This document shows, one piece after another, positions 41,995-51,600 of a DNA stretch of 64,000 nucleotides (the stretch's first letter is position 1; each line of letters begins with the position of its first letter). The DNA is from Bacillus_CJ salitolerans. Lineage in GTDB: Bacteria > Bacillota > Bacilli > Bacillales > SA4. The notes below the pieces were generated by a model. The model searched no databases and was not told where the DNA came from. It was given only the letters and a program-made list of their open reading frames with translations. The DNA lies in assembly GCF_042680805.1 (NCBI RefSeq), contig NZ_JBHUEM010000003.1:558001-622000 (forward strand). Direction: 5' to 3'. Both the position numbers and the translations under genes were made by a program.

Positions 41995-42552
41995 ATGTCA
42001 CAACAAGTTATTAATAATGCTAAGGAAAAGATGGACAAAGCTATTCAAGCTTTTCAGCGTGAACTCGCTACCCTGCGCGCTGGTCGTGCAAATGCATCTC
42101 TTTTAGACCGTGTAACGGTTGATTATTATGGGGCTCCGACACCAGTAAACCAACTAGCTTCTGTGAATGTTCCAGAAGCACGTATGTTAGTTATTACTCC
42201 ATATGATAAGTCAGCTTTAGGAGAAATTGAAAAAGCAATTTTAAAATCGGATCTAGGATTAAATCCATCAAATGATGGTTCCATTATCCGCATTACAATC
42301 CCTGCTCTTACAGAAGAACGTCGAGTTGAATTAACAAAACTTGTAAGAAAATATGCTGAAGATGCAAAGGTTGCTGTTCGTAATGTTCGTCGTGATGCTA
42401 ACGATGACTTGAAGAAATTGGAGAAGAACGGTGAAATAACTGAAGATGAACTACGAAGCTTAACAGATGATATTCAAAAAGAAACAGATAATCATATTGC
42501 GAAGATTGATACTGTTGCAAAAGAAAAAGAAAAAGAAATTATGGCAGTTTAA
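41995..42552 (+). CDS. frr: Ribosome recycling factor
   Basis: With EF-G splits the post-termination ribosome. 185 residues, exactly the usual length. The three-helix bundle includes RELATLRAGRANASLLDRVTVDYYGAPTPVNQLASV and the C-terminal helix RNVRRDANDDLKKLEKNGEITEDE. Co-transcribed with pyrH; followed by a terminator. Confidence 0.99.
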   Translation: MSQQVINNAKEKMDKAIQAFQRELATLRAGRANASLLDRVTVDYYGAPTPVNQLASVNVPEARMLVITPYDKSALGEIEKAILKSDLGLNPSNDGSIIRITIPALTEERRVELTKLVRKYAEDAKVAVRNVRRDANDDLKKLEKNGEITEDELRSLTDDIQKETDNHIAKIDTVAKEKEKEIMAV

Positions 42553-42580
42553 GCCAAAAGACGATAAAATGATAATGAAT

Positions 42581-42608
42581 AGACCCTCTATTTATAGGGG
42601 GTCTTTTT
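42581..42608 (+). terminator. Terminator after pyrH-frr
   Basis: 10-bp stem from AGACCCTCTA (42581-42590) and its complement (42595-42604) with one G-U pair, 4-nt loop, T5. Confidence 0.9.
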
Positions 42609-42756
42609 CATAGATGTTACATAATTGCGAGATACTTTCAATAAACTTCTATATGTATATATATGTTGCTCGTTCCATAGTAATCAGTTTTGGTCAAAAG
42701 TATTTTTGAACTGAGGTTAACCTTTGATTATAATGGTAATGATGGGGGATAAGAGA

Positions 42757-43533
42757 ATGCTTGAAAAACTTAAATTGTGGAATAACAAAAAAACAACAAC
42801 AGGGACAATATTTACAAAAGAGGAAGTATTGTCAAAAACGATTCCTAAACATATTGCCATTATAATGGATGGAAATGGACGTTGGGCTAAAAAACGCGCC
42901 CTTCCAAGGGTAGCTGGTCATCATGAAGGAATGAAGGTAGTAAGGCGGATTACAAGACTAGCAAATGAACTAGGGATAGAAGTATTAACCCTTTACGCAT
43001 TTTCGACTGAAAATTGGAAGCGTCCCAAAACTGAGGTAGATTACTTAATGAAACTTCCAGAGGAATTTTTAGGAACCTTTTTACCTGAATTAATTGAGGA
43101 AAATGTACAAGTACAAACAATTGGTAATCGAAAGGAAATTCCGTTACATACACGTAATGCAATCGAACGTGCTATGAAAGATACAGCACAAAATAACGGA
43201 CTTATTTTAAATTTTGCGTTAAATTATGGGTCCCGTGATGAGATCGTTCAAGCTGTAAAAAAAATTGCAGATGATGTAAAGTCAGGTCTTCTAGATCATC
43301 ATGAGATTAATGAAGAAACTATTGAAAAATGTCTCATGACCTCCCATATTCAGGATCCGGATTTATTAATACGTACAAGTGGTGAGATTAGATTAAGCAA
43401 TTTTATGCTATGGCAGCTTGCATATACTGAATTTTGGTTTACGGATGTGCTATGGCCAGATTTTTCCGAGGAAGAATTTCTACGGGCAATTGGTGAGTTT
43501 CAGCATAGAGGCCGGAGGTTTGGAGGAGTATAA
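42757..43533 (+). CDS. uppS: Undecaprenyl pyrophosphate synthase
   Basis: cis-Prenyltransferase that makes the C55 lipid carrier for peptidoglycan and teichoic acid. 258 residues from ATG 42757 (MLEKLKLWNNKK), close to the 260 of B. subtilis; earlier in-frame ATGs (42724 to 42742) lack family support. HIAIIMDGNGRWAKKRALPRVAGHHEGM holds the catalytic Asp and the P-loop-like site. YAFSTENWKRP, LILNFALNYGSRDEI and LLIRTSGEIRLSNFMLWQ complete the active site. Confidence 0.97.
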   Translation: MLEKLKLWNNKKTTTGTIFTKEEVLSKTIPKHIAIIMDGNGRWAKKRALPRVAGHHEGMKVVRRITRLANELGIEVLTLYAFSTENWKRPKTEVDYLMKLPEEFLGTFLPELIEENVQVQTIGNRKEIPLHTRNAIERAMKDTAQNNGLILNFALNYGSRDEIVQAVKKIADDVKSGLLDHHEINEETIEKCLMTSHIQDPDLLIRTSGEIRLSNFMLWQLAYTEFWFTDVLWPDFSEEEFLRAIGEFQHRGRRFGGV

Positions 43534-43550
43534 AAGGTGATGAATTTAAT

Positions 43551-44339
43551 ATGATGCAACGAATTTTAACAGCAATTTTAGCAGCAGCGGTATTTTTGCC
43601 ATTTGTCATAATCGGTGGATTACCTTTAACCTTATTTGTGTATGTGTTGGCAACAGTCGCACTGTTTGAATTATTAAGAATGAAACAAATATCGTTGCAA
43701 ACATTTCCAGGTGTTTTGAGTTTATTATTATTGTGGCTCCTATTATTTCCAGGGCAGTCCATCGATTTTTTATCAGAAGTAAATATATCAAAGGCTGAGG
43801 TTGCATTGCTTGCCTTAGTATTTTTATTATCTTATACGGTCATTACGAAAAATAAATTCACATTCGATGATGCAGGGTTTGTCATGCTATCAACTATTTA
43901 CATCGGAATAGGATTTTATTACTTTATAGCAACAAGTGACAAAGGGTTACATTACTTATTTTTTGCTATGTTCGTTATCTGGGCAACAGACTCAGGTGCT
44001 TATTTTATTGGTAGAGCTATGGGAAAGAGAAAGCTATGGCCAGAAATAAGCCCGAATAAAACAGTGGAAGGTTCAGTAGGAGGAGTAATTTGTGCCCTTG
44101 GTGTTGCGTTCATTTTTCAAGCCTTTTTCCCCATCAATGACTCTTTTCTGAAAATGATTGTAATTACAATCCTTCTATCTATATTTGGTCAAATGGGAGA
44201 CTTAGTTGAATCAGCGTTAAAGAGACACTATCATGTGAAGGATTCAGGGACCATATTACCTGGTCACGGGGGAATCTTAGACCGATTTGATAGCCTACTT
44301 TTTGTGTTACCAATCTTTCATTTCCTTCAATTTGTATAA
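43551..44339 (+). CDS. cdsA: Phosphatidate cytidylyltransferase
   Basis: Integral membrane enzyme making CDP-diacylglycerol, the branch point of phospholipid synthesis. 262 residues with about seven or eight membrane helices. The CDS signature is VKDSGTILPGHGGILDRFDSLL near the C terminus. IWATDSGAYFIGRAMGKRKLWPEISPNKTVEGSVGG is the conserved catalytic region. It sits 17 nt after uppS; dxr follows after 31 nt. Confidence 0.98.
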   Translation: MMQRILTAILAAAVFLPFVIIGGLPLTLFVYVLATVALFELLRMKQISLQTFPGVLSLLLLWLLLFPGQSIDFLSEVNISKAEVALLALVFLLSYTVITKNKFTFDDAGFVMLSTIYIGIGFYYFIATSDKGLHYLFFAMFVIWATDSGAYFIGRAMGKRKLWPEISPNKTVEGSVGGVICALGVAFIFQAFFPINDSFLKMIVITILLSIFGQMGDLVESALKRHYHVKDSGTILPGHGGILDRFDSLLFVLPIFHFLQFV

Positions 44340-44370
44340 TTGGGAACATAAATGTGAGGAGTTTAATAAT

Positions 44371-45519
44371 ATGAAAAAAATTAGTTTGCTCGGAGGTACT
44401 GGGTCAATAGGCACACAGACAGCAGATTTAGTAAGGTTACATCCAGAGCATTTTCAAATAGTTTCAATGTCCTTTGGTCGTAATATAGAATTAGGACTTA
44501 AAATGATTCATGAGTTTAAACCTAGTCTAGTCTCTGTTTTAACAAAAGAGGATAGAGACAAAATCGTTCATCATGTTCCCCATACAACAAAGCTTGTATA
44601 TGGAGAAGAAGGTGTAATTGAAGTTGCAACTAAACAAAATGCAGATATTGTGGTCAATGCTCTTTTAGGAAGTGTAGGTTTAATACCAACTCTTGAAGCC
44701 ATTAAGATGAAGAAAACCATTGCGATTGCCAATAAAGAAACATTAGTTACTGCTGGACATCTTGTGATGGGTCTTGCAAAAGCGCATAATGTTTCCATTT
44801 TACCTGTTGATAGTGAACATTCTGCTATTTTTCAATCATTAGTTGGACAAGATATCACAAAGATTAACCGGCTCATACTAACAGCTTCTGGAGGTAGTTT
44901 TCGGGATAAGACTAGAGAAGAGCTAAAGGGCGTGTCGGTGGAGGCAGCTTTATCTCATCCAAACTGGTCGATGGGTGCAAAGATAACCATTGATTCTGCG
45001 ACCATGATGAACAAGGGATTAGAGGTAATTGAAGCAAGGTGGCTTTTTGATATACCATATGAGAAAATTGATGTAATTTTACATAAAGAGAGTATTATTC
45101 ATTCTATGGTTGAATATGATGACACAAGTGTGATTGCACAGCTTGGAACACCAGACATGAGAGTTCCGATTCAGTATGCATTAACCTATCCAAAACGATT
45201 AAAATTCCCACAAGGAAAAATATTAAATCTATGGGAAATGGGCTCCCTACATTTTCAAAAAATGGACTTTAGTCGCTATAGGTGTTTAGAGTATGCCTAT
45301 TATGCTGGTAAAAAAGGTGGTACAATGACAACCGTTTTAAATGCAGCGAATGAAGTAGCGGTAGATGGGTTTCTTAAGGGGAAAATCTCTTTTTTACATA
45401 TAGAGGAATTAATAGAAAAGGCGTTACAAGAACATCACACTATTAACGAACCGGATCTAGATACCATTCAACAAGTTGACATTGAGACAAGAGAATTTGT
45501 AACATCATTATTATCGTAA
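44371..45519 (+). CDS. dxr: 1-Deoxy-D-xylulose 5-phosphate reductoisomerase
   Basis: Second step of the MEP isoprenoid pathway, NADPH- and metal-dependent. 382 residues from ATG 44371 after GTGAGGAGTTTAATAAT; an open frame extends upstream into cdsA but has no family similarity. NADPH-binding LLGGTGSIGTQTADL at the N terminus, then IANKETLVTAG, PVDSEHSAIFQSL, ASGGSFRDKT and SHPNWSMGAKITIDSATMMNKGLE. It supplies precursors for UppS upstream. Confidence 0.98.
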   Translation: MKKISLLGGTGSIGTQTADLVRLHPEHFQIVSMSFGRNIELGLKMIHEFKPSLVSVLTKEDRDKIVHHVPHTTKLVYGEEGVIEVATKQNADIVVNALLGSVGLIPTLEAIKMKKTIAIANKETLVTAGHLVMGLAKAHNVSILPVDSEHSAIFQSLVGQDITKINRLILTASGGSFRDKTREELKGVSVEAALSHPNWSMGAKITIDSATMMNKGLEVIEARWLFDIPYEKIDVILHKESIIHSMVEYDDTSVIAQLGTPDMRVPIQYALTYPKRLKFPQGKILNLWEMGSLHFQKMDFSRYRCLEYAYYAGKKGGTMTTVLNAANEVAVDGFLKGKISFLHIEELIEKALQEHHTINEPDLDTIQQVDIETREFVTSLLS

Positions 45520-45531
45520 AGGTGGGTTAAA

Positions 45532-46794
45532 GTGAACACAATTATAGCATTCGTCATCATATTTGGTGCACTTGTATTCTTTCATGAGTTAGGTCACTTA
45601 GTATTGGCCAAAAGAGCTGGTATATTATGTAGAGAGTTTGCAATTGGCTTTGGACCAAAGGTTTTTTCATTTAAGAAAAATGAAACTGTATATACAATTA
45701 GGCTACTACCAATAGGTGGCTTTGTAAGAATGGCTGGGGATGATCCTGAAGTAATCGAAGTAAAACCAGGGTATCATGTTGGGTTAATATTCAATCATAA
45801 CGGTGAGGTAGCAAAGCTTATCATCAATAATAAGGATAAATACCCTGATGCGAAAATAATAGAAGTTGAGCAAGCGGATCTGGAAAAACAATTATGGATA
45901 TCTGGATACGAACAGGATAACGATAGCCTTGAGCGATTTAAGGTCCATGAAAAAGCTTCTCTTGTAGTTGATGGATCTGAAACTCAAATTGCACCTTACA
46001 ATAGACAGTTTGGATCGAAAACACTCAGTCAAAGAACACTAGCGATTCTAGCTGGTCCAGTGATGAATTTTTTATTAGCCTTCGTTGTATTCTTTTTGCT
46101 GGGCTTAATACAAGGCACACCTTCAGAGGAGCCGCGCCTTGGGGAACTTGTATCTGGCAAACCTGCTGCAGAGGCAGGCTTAAAAGAAGGTGATGTAATT
46201 AAGTCTGTAGATGGTATTGCTGTTGATTCATGGCAAGATATTGTTCAGATCATACAGCAACATCCAGAAGAGGAACTTGTTCTCACTTTCGAAAGAGCCG
46301 GTTCAACAAATCAAGTTGAAGTAGTACCTGATTTAGAATCTGATGGAACGATTACAAAAGGAGTTATCGGTGTCTATCCACCATTTGAAAAAGGGTTCGT
46401 AAGCTCAATTGTGCACGGAGCAACAGATACGGTGTATTGGACAAAGACGATCATTACCGGATTAGGGAAGTTAATCACGGGTCAATTTTCGATTGATATG
46501 CTATCTGGCCCTGTTGGTATATATGACGCAACAGATGAAGTCGCTCAAACAGGTGTATATAACTTAATGAGATGGGGAGCTATCTTAAGTATCAACTTAG
46601 GTATTATTAATTTGTTGCCGCTACCTGCTTTAGATGGAGGAAGACTAATGTTTTTTGCAGTAGAAGCAGTCCGCGGAAAACCAATTGATCGTCAAAAAGA
46701 GGGAATTGTCCATTTTATTGGATTTGCTCTTCTTATGCTACTAATGCTAGTTGTTACTTGGAATGATATTCAAAGAATTTTCTTTAGTTCGTAA
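45532..46794 (+). CDS. rseP: Site-2 intramembrane metalloprotease RseP/RasP
   Basis: Cleaves membrane-embedded anti-sigma factors and other single-pass segments. 420 residues, GTG start at 45532 after AAAGGTGGGTTAAA. The zinc motif HELGH lies in the first helix (FFHELGHLVLAKRAG, about residues 17-31). A PDZ domain (about 195-265) contains AAEAGLKEGDVIKSVDG. The second metal ligand is in NLLPLPALDGGRL (about 361-373). Four membrane helices are visible. Typical position between dxr and proS. Confidence 0.97.
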   Translation: MNTIIAFVIIFGALVFFHELGHLVLAKRAGILCREFAIGFGPKVFSFKKNETVYTIRLLPIGGFVRMAGDDPEVIEVKPGYHVGLIFNHNGEVAKLIINNKDKYPDAKIIEVEQADLEKQLWISGYEQDNDSLERFKVHEKASLVVDGSETQIAPYNRQFGSKTLSQRTLAILAGPVMNFLLAFVVFFLLGLIQGTPSEEPRLGELVSGKPAAEAGLKEGDVIKSVDGIAVDSWQDIVQIIQQHPEEELVLTFERAGSTNQVEVVPDLESDGTITKGVIGVYPPFEKGFVSSIVHGATDTVYWTKTIITGLGKLITGQFSIDMLSGPVGIYDATDEVAQTGVYNLMRWGAILSINLGIINLLPLPALDGGRLMFFAVEAVRGKPIDRQKEGIVHFIGFALLMLLMLVVTWNDIQRIFFSS

Positions 46795-46831
46795 AGAGGA
46801 AGATTGAGGTAATGTAAATGAGGTGTTCTAA

Positions 46832-48532
46832 TTGAAGCAAAGTATGATGTTTATCCCTACTCTAAGAGAAATACCATCTGACGCAGATGTAAGAAGTCAT
46901 CAGTTATTGCTACGAGCAGGATTTGTTCGTCAAAACGCAGCTGGAGTGTATAGCTTCCTTCCGCTTGGAAAGAAGGTTTTACAGAAGGTTGAGAAAATTG
47001 TAAGAGAAGAGATGGAACGTGCAGGAGCAGTAGAACTATTAATGCCTGCGCTTCAGCAAGCAGAATTATGGCAAGAATCTGGAAGATGGTATTCATATGG
47101 ACCTGAAATGATGCGTATGCAAGATCGACATAACCGTGATTTTGCACTTGGACCAACACACGAGGAAATGATTACAAGCCTAGTTCGTGATGAAATCAAT
47201 TCATATAAAAAACTACCGCTTACACTCTACCAAATCCAAACAAAATTTAGGGATGAAAAACGACCAAGATTTGGAATATTGCGTGGGAGGGAATTTTTGA
47301 TGAAGGATGCTTATTCATTTCATGCCAATCATGAAAGTTTAGATGAGGTGTATGAAAAGCTGTTTCAGGCCTATTCGAACATCTTTTCTAGGTGTGGTTT
47401 GGACTTTAGAGCAGTCATAGCTGACTCTGGTGCAATGGGCGGTAAGGACACTCACGAATTTATGGTGCTATCAGATATTGGAGAGGATACAATTGCTTAT
47501 TCTGATAGTTCTTCCTTTGCTGCTAATATCGAAATGGCACCAGTTATAGTCAATTATGAAGTGAGTCATGAAGCTGAGGCTCAGCTAGCAAAAGTTGACA
47601 CACCGAACCAGCACTCTATTGAAGAAGTATCTAAATTCCTTAGTGTACCAAAAGAAAAATGTATTAAATCTATGCTTTTTAAGGTAGATGATCAATATGT
47701 TTTAGTGTTAGTTCGAGGGGATCACGAAGTTAATGATATAAAAATTAAGAACATTCTTGAGGCATCAGTGGTTGAACTAGCAACTCCTAAAGAGGCTAAA
47801 GAAGTATTAGGTTGTACGATCGGCTCATTAGGACCAGTTGGTGTACCGTCTTCAGTTTGTATATTAAGTGATCATGCAGTAAAGTTTATGGTGAACGGTA
47901 TTTGCGGTGCAAACGAAGAGGGGATGCACTTTTCTGGGGTAAATCCTTTACGAGACCTAGAAAATATTCAATATGAAGATGTACGATTTATACAAGAGGG
48001 AGATCCATCTCCAGATGGAAAAGGTAAAGTTGTATTTGCCAAAGGAATAGAAGTAGGGCATGTGTTTAAATTAGGAACACGTTACAGTGAAGCGATGAAT
48101 GCAACCTTCTTAGATGAAAATGGTAAGTCTAGGCCAATGATAATGGGGTGCTATGGTATTGGCGTTTCTAGAACTGTTGCCGCCATTGCAGAGCAATTTA
48201 ATGATGAAAACGGTTTGGTCTGGCCGAGATCTGTTTCACCATTTGATCTTCATTTAGTACCAATTAATACGAAACAAGAAGATCAAAAAGAATTGTCGGA
48301 CAAGCTATATGAATTACTTACAAAAGATTATGAAGTATTATATGATGACCGCATGGAACGACCAGGAGTTAAGTTTGCAGACTCGGATCTTATAGGTTTA
48401 CCTATTCGAATCACGGTTGGAAAGCGGGCAGCAGAAGGTATCGTAGAAGTGAAGATTCGTCAAACTGGTGAGTCAATGGAAATAAATACTGAAAATCTTA
48501 TCGAGACAATTGAGAAATTTATTGTAAAATAG
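46832..48532 (+). CDS. proS: Prolyl-tRNA synthetase (bacterial type with editing domain)
   Basis: Charges tRNA-Pro. 566 residues; TTG start at 46832 after ATGAGGTGTTCTAA. Class II motif 2 is FRDEKRPRFGILRGREFLMKDAYSFH and motif 3 is MGCYGIGVSRTVAAIAEQ; GPTHEEM also belongs to the core. The INS (YbaK-like) editing domain that removes mischarged alanine is inserted at about residues 225-385. The C-terminal anticodon-binding domain includes VLYDDRMERPGVKFADSDLIGLPIRI. Confidence 0.98.
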   Translation: MKQSMMFIPTLREIPSDADVRSHQLLLRAGFVRQNAAGVYSFLPLGKKVLQKVEKIVREEMERAGAVELLMPALQQAELWQESGRWYSYGPEMMRMQDRHNRDFALGPTHEEMITSLVRDEINSYKKLPLTLYQIQTKFRDEKRPRFGILRGREFLMKDAYSFHANHESLDEVYEKLFQAYSNIFSRCGLDFRAVIADSGAMGGKDTHEFMVLSDIGEDTIAYSDSSSFAANIEMAPVIVNYEVSHEAEAQLAKVDTPNQHSIEEVSKFLSVPKEKCIKSMLFKVDDQYVLVLVRGDHEVNDIKIKNILEASVVELATPKEAKEVLGCTIGSLGPVGVPSSVCILSDHAVKFMVNGICGANEEGMHFSGVNPLRDLENIQYEDVRFIQEGDPSPDGKGKVVFAKGIEVGHVFKLGTRYSEAMNATFLDENGKSRPMIMGCYGIGVSRTVAAIAEQFNDENGLVWPRSVSPFDLHLVPINTKQEDQKELSDKLYELLTKDYEVLYDDRMERPGVKFADSDLIGLPIRITVGKRAAEGIVEVKIRQTGESMEINTENLIETIEKFIVK

Positions 48533-48540
48533 ATGTAGAC

Positions 48541-48580
48541 AAAGAGGTACCTCTTTTTTATACGAAGAGGTACCTTTACC
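48541..48580 (+). terminator. Terminator-like repeat between proS and polC
   Basis: GAGGTACCTC occurs at 48544-48553 and a partial copy (GAGGTACCT) at 48567-48575, separated by a T6 run. Each copy is self-complementary, and AGGTACCTC of the first pairs with GAGGTACCT of the second. Two mutually exclusive hairpins are possible, one of them followed directly by the T6. Confidence 0.6.
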
Positions 48581-48653
48581 TATTAAATCGAAAGACGATA
48601 CTAATAATTACTAGAGGTGTAAGTGATAGTCTAAAAGGGAGAGGAGTCTATCC

Positions 48654-51600
48654 ATGACAGAACTTTCACAAGAAATGAAAGATCGTTTTCAAATCCTAGT
48701 GCAGCAATTGAAGTTAACAGAAGAAGTGCAGGATTACTTTGAGGACGCAGCAATAGAAAAATTAACTGTTCATAAACAAAGCGGTACTTGGCATTTTTCA
48801 TTCATCTGGCAGAAGGTTATTCCATCAAAAATCTTTGAATTGTTTTCACATCAGTTAGTCCAAGCTTTTTCCCACATCGCAAATGTTGGGTTTACGATAA
48901 AAACTGTAGATAAAACATTCACTACTGAACAAATCAAGGACTACTGGCCCATTTGTATTGATTCTCTTGACCAAGTTTCACCTATGTTTCTACCATTATT
49001 AAAAGAGCAAGACCCTATTATTCAAGGTTCAAAAATAACGATTAAAACAAGAAATGATGCAGAAGCAGTATCAGTAAAGAAAAAATTTGGACAAGTGATT
49101 TCCATGCAATATGAAAATATGGGGTTCCCACCGTTTCAACTTGAAACAACCGTCGAATATTCAGCAGAAGAATTTGAGCGGTTTGTAGAACAAAAAGAGC
49201 AAGAGGACAGAAGTAAAGTTCTTGCTGCTATCACTGAAATGCAAAAGAAAGAGAGGGAAACTTCTTCTTCTGAAATCACTGGTCCAGTTATGATTGGATA
49301 TACCATTAAAGAAGATCCAGTTAGTATTCAGTCTATACAAGAAGAGGAAAGAAGAGTTGTTATTCAAGGATATGTCTTTGATGCTGAAACGAAAGAGTTA
49401 CGTAGTGGAAGACATCTATTAACCTTTAAAATTACTGACTATACAAGTTCGTTTCTAGTCAAAATGTTTTCTAGGGACAAAGAGGATATTCCGTTATTGC
49501 AGTCTATAAAAAAAGGAATGTGGCTAAAGGTTAGAGGTGGGGTACAAAACGATACGTTCGTGCGAGATTTAGTTATGATGGCTAATGACATACAAGAAAT
49601 ACAACCAGTAGAAAGACAGGACAATGCACCAGAAGATGAAAAGCGAGTGGAGCTCCACCTCCATTCGCCAATGAGCCAAATGGATGCTGTTACATCAGTT
49701 AGTAAGTTAATTGCACAGGCAAAAAAATGGGGACATCGAGCTATTGCTTTAACCGATCATGCTGTCGCTCAGTCTTTTCCAGAAGCGTATTCAGCTGGAA
49801 AGAAAAACGGAATAAAAGTATTATATGGTTTAGAAGCGAATCTAGTAGATGACGGTGTACCAATTGCTTACAATGAACAACATCGCTTGCTTTCTACTGA
49901 TACGTTTGTTGTATTTGATGTTGAAACAACAGGTCTCTCAGCCGTATATGATACGATTATTGAACTTGCTGCTGTAAAAGTCCATGATGGTCAGGTTATT
50001 GATCGATTTGAAGCGTTTGCAAATCCTCACCATCCCCTTTCGGCTACCACAATCGAACTTACTGGTATTACTGACGATATGGTGAGAGATGCTCCTGAGG
50101 TGGCTGAAGTTGTTGAACGATTTAAAAATTGGATTGGAGATAGTGTATTAGTTGCACATAATGCTAGCTTTGATATGGGCTTTTTAAATGTGGCATACAA
50201 AAAACTAGGATATCAGAAGGCAGTTAACCCAGTTATTGATACGTTAGAATTAGCAAGATTTCTCCTACCAGATATGAAAAATCACCGCTTAAACACTTTA
50301 TGTAAGAAGTTTGATATTGAGTTAACACAACATCACCGTGCAATATATGATGCTGAGGCTACAGGATACTTGCTGTTAAGACTTTTGAAAAATGCCGCTG
50401 AAATGGGCATTGAATATCATGATCAGCTGAATGAGAACATGGGAAAAGGAAACGCATATCAACGCTCACGACCTTACCATATGACAATCCTAGCTAAAAA
50501 TGAAGTTGGTTTAAAAAACCTATTTAAAATAGTTTCGATATCTCATATGGATTATTATTACAGAGTTCCGAGAATCCCAAGGTCTAAATTAATGAAGCTT
50601 CGTGAAGGACTATTAATTGGATCTGCGTGTGACAAAGGCGAAGTGTTTGAAGCAATGATGCAAAAATCACCCGAAGAAGTAGAAGACATTGCACAATTTT
50701 ACGATTACATTGAAGTCCATCCACCAGAGGTATATTCACATTTAATTGAACTTGACTTAGTTCATAGTCAGAATGCATTACTTGATATTATTACAAATCT
50801 TGTAAAGCTTGGAGAGAAGCTTGAAAAACCAGTAGTAGCAACAGGAAATGTGCATTACCTCCATCCAGAGGACCATATATACCGTAAAATTCTTGTAAGC
50901 TCTCAAGGGGGGGCAAACCCACTTAATAGACATAAATTACCGAAAGTTCACTTTAGAACAACCGATGAGATGTTAGAGGCCTTTTCGTTTCTTGGTACAG
51001 AAAAAGCAAAAGAAATCGTCGTAACAAATACAAATAGAATTGCAGACTCTCTAGAGGAAATCAAGCCAATTAAGGATGATCTTTATACGCCTAAAATTGA
51101 AGGAGCGGATGAAGAAATTAGAGAAATGAGTTATCAAATGGCAAGATCTATTTATGGTGAGAATCTGCCCAAAATCGTTGAGGATCGATTAGAAAAGGAA
51201 CTAAAGTCGATTATCGGTCACGGGTTTGCAGTAATCTATTTAATTTCTCATAAACTCGTAAAAAAGTCACTTGATGATGGGTACCTAGTAGGATCACGTG
51301 GGTCTGTTGGATCGTCATTAGTTGCAACAATGACAGAAATTACAGAGGTAAATCCATTGCCCCCACACTATGTTTGTCCAAAATGTAAACATTCTCACTT
51401 TTTTGATGATGGCTCAATTGGTTCAGGATTCGATTTGCCAAATAAAGAATGTCCTGAATGCGGAGCTCAATATAAAAAAGATGGTCATGATATTCCATTT
51501 GAGACATTCCTTGGATTCAAAGGAGATAAAGTACCAGATATCGACTTGAATTTCTCTGGTGAATATCAACCAAGGGCTCATAATTATACGAAGGTATTGT

